From NCBI GenBank assembly GCA_030673585.1, contig DAOVIU010000030.1:1-8917 (forward strand): a stretch of 8,917 bases of DNA, written 5' to 3'. Every line of letters starts with the position of its first letter. Position 1 is the first letter of the stretch. Shown here piece after piece: positions 6,388-8,917 of this stretch. The stretch is from Pseudomonadota bacterium. Lineage in GTDB: Bacteria > Desulfobacterota > BSN033 > G020346125. Position numbers and translations under genes: made by a program. A model generated the notes under the pieces. It saw nothing but the letters and a program-made list of their open reading frames with translations. It was not told the DNA's origin and made no database searches.

Positions 6388-7379
6388 AACAGTTACACCG
6401 AGGGTATGAGAAGATTGTAACCCATAGCGATTTCGATGGAATCGTAAGCGCCTCTCTTTGCTCCTTTGCGTTACATGTTAACAAGGTTCTCTTTGCGGGG
6501 CCTTCGAGCATTGAACGATCCGTGATTAGTATTACCGGGTCCGATGTAGTATGCGATCTTCCCTATCCATTGGAATGCGGGCTGTGGTTTGATCACCACG
6601 AGGGGAATTTCCAGGCGTTACAGTACCGCAATATCGATCCCTCGGTTCTGCCGGGGCGATTTGACCTGAAACCGAGCTGTGCCCGGGTAGTTTTCGACTT
6701 TTTCGGCCAAACGATTAGCTTTCCGGCCTGGTACGAGGAGACGGTGGCTGAGGCTGATATTATCGATAGCTTCAATTATTCCTCCATCGAGGAATGGAGG
6801 AGGGAGACGCCGGGGAGGATCATCGACAAGACCTTAAAGCTCAGTGATCCCTCGTTGAGGGAGCGGAATGCCTATATGGGAAATTTGGTCTATCAAATCC
6901 GAGATCACCCCTTGGAAAAAGTCGTCCTCCTTCCCGAAATCAGGAGACGATTAGCTAGGTACGAGAAGGAAGAGCTGAGGATGACGAACATAATTCAGGA
7001 ATCCGCGGCCTTTTTGCCCTTGGACTCACGGAGGGAGATGGTTATCCTCGATTTGACGGGGTACAAGCGGAGACCTGATCTCGTCAAGAACTTAGCCTAT
7101 CTGATTTTTCCAGAAACGCTCTCGGTCCTGGAAGTCCATAACCTCCATGATAGGGGGGTAAAGACCAACCACCTGAGCTTCTCCCTGGCCCTTTCACTCA
7201 ACCTTAGTGCGAGTGAGCATAAGAAGGACGTGGGGGAGATCATGAGGTCCCTTAACATCGGCGATGGTCACAGGGGTGCGGCAGGAGGAACGGTCTACTG
7301 CAACTCCAAGGCGGAGATGCTGAGGAAAAAAGGGGAGATTATCAACGAGATCTTTCGATTATGGGAAGGGCAGAATTGA
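6384..7379 (+). CDS. DHH-family phosphoesterase (DHH-DHHA1 type), substrate unknown
   Basis: The 331-residue protein belongs to the DHH superfamily of Mn-dependent phosphoesterases, which includes RecJ, nanoRNase/pAp phosphatase, c-di-AMP phosphodiesterase and exopolyphosphatase. Motif I is THSDFDG (13-19, metal ligands D16 and D18), motif II the Asp of CDLP (D58), motif III WFDHHEGN (DHH at 70-72) and motif IV EADIIDS (D125/D128). A C-terminal DHHA1-like substrate-binding motif GDGHRGAAGG lies at 293-302. All catalytic positions look intact. There are no membrane segments, so it should be cytoplasmic. The ATG overlaps the ecfT stop (ATGA), implying translational coupling. Motif layout cannot separate nuclease, cyclic-dinucleotide, pAp or polyphosphate activity. 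RecJ is unlikely, because the protein is much shorter than RecJ. Confidence 0.87.
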   Translation: MKQLHRGYEKIVTHSDFDGIVSASLCSFALHVNKVLFAGPSSIERSVISITGSDVVCDLPYPLECGLWFDHHEGNFQALQYRNIDPSVLPGRFDLKPSCARVVFDFFGQTISFPAWYEETVAEADIIDSFNYSSIEEWRRETPGRIIDKTLKLSDPSLRERNAYMGNLVYQIRDHPLEKVVLLPEIRRRLARYEKEELRMTNIIQESAAFLPLDSRREMVILDLTGYKRRPDLVKNLAYLIFPETLSVLEVHNLHDRGVKTNHLSFSLALSLNLSASEHKKDVGEIMRSLNIGDGHRGAAGGTVYCNSKAEMLRKKGEIINEIFRLWEGQN

Positions 7380-7395
7380 TCCTCTTCCCGGAGGA

Positions 7396-7418
7396 GGATG
7401 GGCCCGCTGGAGCCCTCC
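7396..7418 (+). terminator. Bulged hairpin after the DHH gene, weak terminator candidate
   Basis: GGA-T-GGGC (7396-7403) can pair with GCCC-TCC (7412-7418), leaving one bulged T and an 8-base loop. It lies 16 bases after the stop of the ecfT-DHH unit. No T-run follows, so intrinsic termination is doubtful; it may only protect the message end. Confidence 0.25.
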
Positions 7419-7526
7419 ATGGGGAATTTGAGTGGACAAACATTCCGATAAAAGACCATGAGGGGAGGAATACCGGGATGGACCCATCATCGAGGTGGGG
7501 GATAGATTGACATTTCGACGGGTTTT

Positions 7527-7555
7527 TTGACCGAATTAATGAATATGTGCATATT
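7527..7555 (+). promoter_or_regulatory. Weak promoter overlapped by a 14-base palindrome
   Basis: TTGACC (7527-7532, 5 of 6 to the -35 consensus), a 17-base spacer and CATATT (7550-7555, 4 of 6) form a candidate promoter toward the right-hand genes. The perfect palindrome AATATGTGCATATT (7542-7555) covers the -10 box, as a repressor operator often does. A separate exact TTGACA at 7507-7512 has no -10 box at proper spacing. A leader of about 130 bases to the next start would result. Regulator unknown. Confidence 0.3.
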
Positions 7556-7569
7556 AGTTTACCTCCACG

Positions 7570-7590
7570 TGTCACCAAGATTTTGCCACC
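7570..7590. mobile_element. Possible remnant of an IS21-family end
   Basis: The 21 bases begin TGTCACC and end TTTTGCCACC. From memory, this resembles the short repeats near the termini of IS21-family elements, which carry TGTCA...TTTTGCCACC-type units. Only one copy is visible and no istA or istB coding sequence is nearby, so it would be at most a scar. It lies about 120 bases before a truncated gene, which makes a past insertion and deletion plausible but unproven. Confidence 0.2.
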
Positions 7591-7693
7591 CAGCGGGGGT
7601 TGTTTCCTGTATGGTAGGGAAAAGAATTGTTTCTCCCGTGGCCATTTAGAGTAGTTTAAGCCTCATTGCTGTAGGGATAAAAGAGAGATTGCC

Positions 7694-7813
7694 ATGGCAG
7701 AAGTTAAAGTACTTCTTCCCGGATTTGCATTAAGGACAAACCGGGCGTATCTCGGGTTTTGCACCGTCCCTCTCATTCGGGGGGAAAAGGATCTTATTTT
7801 TGATACCGGCTAG
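7694..7813 (+). pseudogene. Truncated metallo-beta-lactamase-fold hydrolase (N-terminal 39 residues)
   Basis: A 39-residue frame reads MAEVKVLLPGFALRTNRAYL at its start and LIRGEKDLIFDTG at its end, followed by TAG. This matches the first beta strands of one branch of MBL-fold proteins (lactonase-like), in which a VLLPG-type opening, a TVxLI strand and an I-x-DTG strand precede the HxHxDH metal site. The stop falls directly after DTG, so the metal-binding motif and everything downstream are absent. No continuation is seen in the other frames before the aminotransferase ATG, 29 bases further on. The SD is poor (AGAGAG at 7682-7687). I read it as a gene fragment left by a deletion; a real tiny protein is less likely. 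Recognition rests on a short segment. Confidence 0.6.
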
Positions 7814-7842
7814 AGGTAAAAAATGAAGAAAGGAGGAAGAAG

Positions 7843-8917
7843 ATGGCGGTATTGAAATTCTTGGATCTCTTTGAGTCGAGGACAAAAAAATCAAAAGCCC
7901 TGTGGGAGGAGGCAAAAAAATCATTACCTGGCGGGGTGTCCGGGAGCGCAGCGTACCTTGCACCTTACCCTGTCTATATAGACAAAGCAGTAGGTGGAAA
8001 GATTGTTGATGTTGATGGGAATGAATATATTGACCTCCTTTTAGGTGGCTTTCCGAACATCCTGGGCCACAGCGCTCAGCCAATTATGGAAGCAGTCAAG
8101 AAACAGCTGGAACGCGGGACTACCCCTATCCTATTTCAAGAGACGGGGATCAAATTAGCCCAAAAAATGCAGCTGCACATGCCCCATTTGGAAATGGTAA
8201 GGTTTTGCAATACGGGTTCAGAGGCCACAATGTTTGCTATCAGGGCGGCTCGAGCATGGACAAAGAAGGATAAGGTTGCAAAGCCCGAAGGCGGCTACAG
8301 TGGACAGCACGATTATTTCCTATTAAGTGGTATTAGTGGACGGACTGCCGGAACTGGTGATAGGCCAATTCCCATAGCTGATTGTGCTGGTATACCTCAA
8401 TTCATTGTAGATAATACGGTTATTCTCCCATGGAATGATATCGATGCCACGGTTTCCATCATCAAAGAGCACGCAAATGAGCTGGCTGCAGTGGTTCTTG
8501 AGCCAATGCAAGGTTTTGGAATGGGGGATGTTCCGGCCGACAAGGAGTACTTACAAGCGATCCGGGAATTGACGAAGGAGAAAAACATCGTGTTAATCTA
8601 CGATGAGGTCGTTACCGGTTTTCGTCTCAGTGGCATGGAAGGGGCCGTCAAATATTATGGTATCGTCCCAGATCTTGCTTGTTATGGGAAACCCATAGGG
8701 GGCGGTTTTCCCATAGGTGCCTATGGCGGAAGAAGGGATATCATGGAGCAGACGTGTAATCCTGCCGCCGACCCGGAGTATAAGATATTTCAGTCAGGGA
8801 CCTTTACCGGGAACCCCATAGCGGTGACTGCGGGTTTGGCTTGCTTGACGGAGCTGGAGAAGAGGGATTATTCCTACATAGATAACCTGGCTGAGAAATT
8901 GCGGGTTGGAATACAGC
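7843..8917 (+). CDS. PLP-dependent class III aminotransferase, glutamate-1-semialdehyde aminomutase-like (3' end missing)
   Basis: This frame is open to the window end, giving 358 of roughly 430 expected residues. The start is clear: AAGGAGG at 7830-7836, six bases before ATG 7843. Fold-type I class III features are visible: NTGSEATM (123-130, PLP phosphate site), GGYSGQHD (Tyr152), the Asp that binds the pyridine nitrogen in YDEVVTGFR (D254), the Schiff-base lysine in YGKPIGGGFP (K283) and SGTFTGNPIA near the end. It aligns along its length with HemL. However, it departs at places usually kept in true HemL: KPEGGYSGQHD for KFEGCYHGHxD, and EPMQGFGMGDVP for EPVAGN. It is therefore probably a paralogue acting on another amino or keto substrate rather than the tetrapyrrole enzyme. 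No neighbouring hem genes are visible. Codon choice looks more AT-rich than in the left block, consistent with a different history. Confidence 0.9.
   Translation, partial: MAVLKFLDLFESRTKKSKALWEEAKKSLPGGVSGSAAYLAPYPVYIDKAVGGKIVDVDGNEYIDLLLGGFPNILGHSAQPIMEAVKKQLERGTTPILFQETGIKLAQKMQLHMPHLEMVRFCNTGSEATMFAIRAARAWTKKDKVAKPEGGYSGQHDYFLLSGISGRTAGTGDRPIPIADCAGIPQFIVDNTVILPWNDIDATVSIIKEHANELAAVVLEPMQGFGMGDVPADKEYLQAIRELTKEKNIVLIYDEVVTGFRLSGMEGAVKYYGIVPDLACYGKPIGGGFPIGAYGGRRDIMEQTCNPAADPEYKIFQSGTFTGNPIAVTAGLACLTELEKRDYSYIDNLAEKLRVGIQ

Larger units (their letters stand above)
7380..7693. other. 314-base stretch without a convincing gene
   Basis: Short open frames exist on both strands, but none has a usable start signal or recognisable protein. 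The stretch holds a hairpin at 7396-7418, a second small hairpin at 7483-7499 (CCCATC/GGTGGG), a weak promoter with a 14-base palindrome (7527-7555) and a motif like an IS21-type end (7570-7590). It also holds an imperfect hairpin at 7611-7645 (ATGG..GGGA / TCCC..CCAT). From about 7500 it looks more AT-rich than the genes to its left. Confidence 0.6.

Noticed and set aside
7361..7510. 49-codon frame overlapping the end of the DHH gene (starts MGRAELILFPEEDG)
   Set aside because: There is no SD at a usable distance, no family resemblance, and a hairpin sits inside it. A real small protein cannot be excluded, but nothing supports it.
7342..7578. 78-codon minus-strand frame in the gap after the DHH gene
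   Set aside because: It runs into the DHH coding region, has no family-like segment and no convincing start signal.

Overview
The window reads almost entirely left to right on the + strand. It looks like a bacterial chromosome of roughly balanced GC content. The genes are purine-rich on the coding strand, and arginine is often encoded by AGG or AGA. The conserved order cmk - ispH - rpsA, preceded by miaB and a DUF151 gene, together with complete MEP-pathway IspH and six-domain S1, points to a Gram-negative-type anaerobe. A Desulfobacterota or related deep-branching, possibly thermophilic lineage is my best guess; it rests on gene order and codon habit only and is low confidence.

Left part (1-5552) is housekeeping. 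It begins inside miaB (tRNA ms2i6A methylthiotransferase), followed 13 bases later by a DUF151 bifunctional-nuclease-family gene. A 246-base gap follows; it holds a very C-rich, G-poor tract (a Rho-type terminator candidate) and then a good extended -10 promoter. That promoter would drive cmk (CMP kinase) and ispH (HMBPP reductase, most likely starting at a TTG). A second extended -10 promoter precedes rpsA (ribosomal protein S1, six S1 domains), which ends in a strong intrinsic terminator.

Middle part (5553-7379) is a two-gene unit with a 4-base overlap: an EcfT-type energy-coupling transporter membrane subunit and a DHH-family phosphoesterase. No ECF ATPase or substrate-binding (S) subunit gene is in the window. 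The unit starts only 13 bases after the rpsA terminator, so it appears to depend on read-through or a controlled terminator, and its ribosome binding site can pair with a C-run upstream of the terminator.

Right part (7380-8917) is different in character. A 314-base stretch without a convincing gene carries a 14-base palindrome over a weak promoter and a short motif that resembles IS21-type element ends. Next comes a 39-codon stub of a metallo-beta-lactamase-fold protein that stops right after its first core motif (DTG). Finally there is a well-expressed-looking PLP-dependent class III aminotransferase of the glutamate-1-semialdehyde aminomutase type, which runs off the window end. This looks like a rearrangement boundary between a conserved core block and an accessory block.

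I see no tRNA, rRNA, CRISPR array or complete mobile element. I found no clear new defence or other novel system; the most unusual items are the ecfT-DHH unit with its leader structure and the truncated gene at the right-hand junction.
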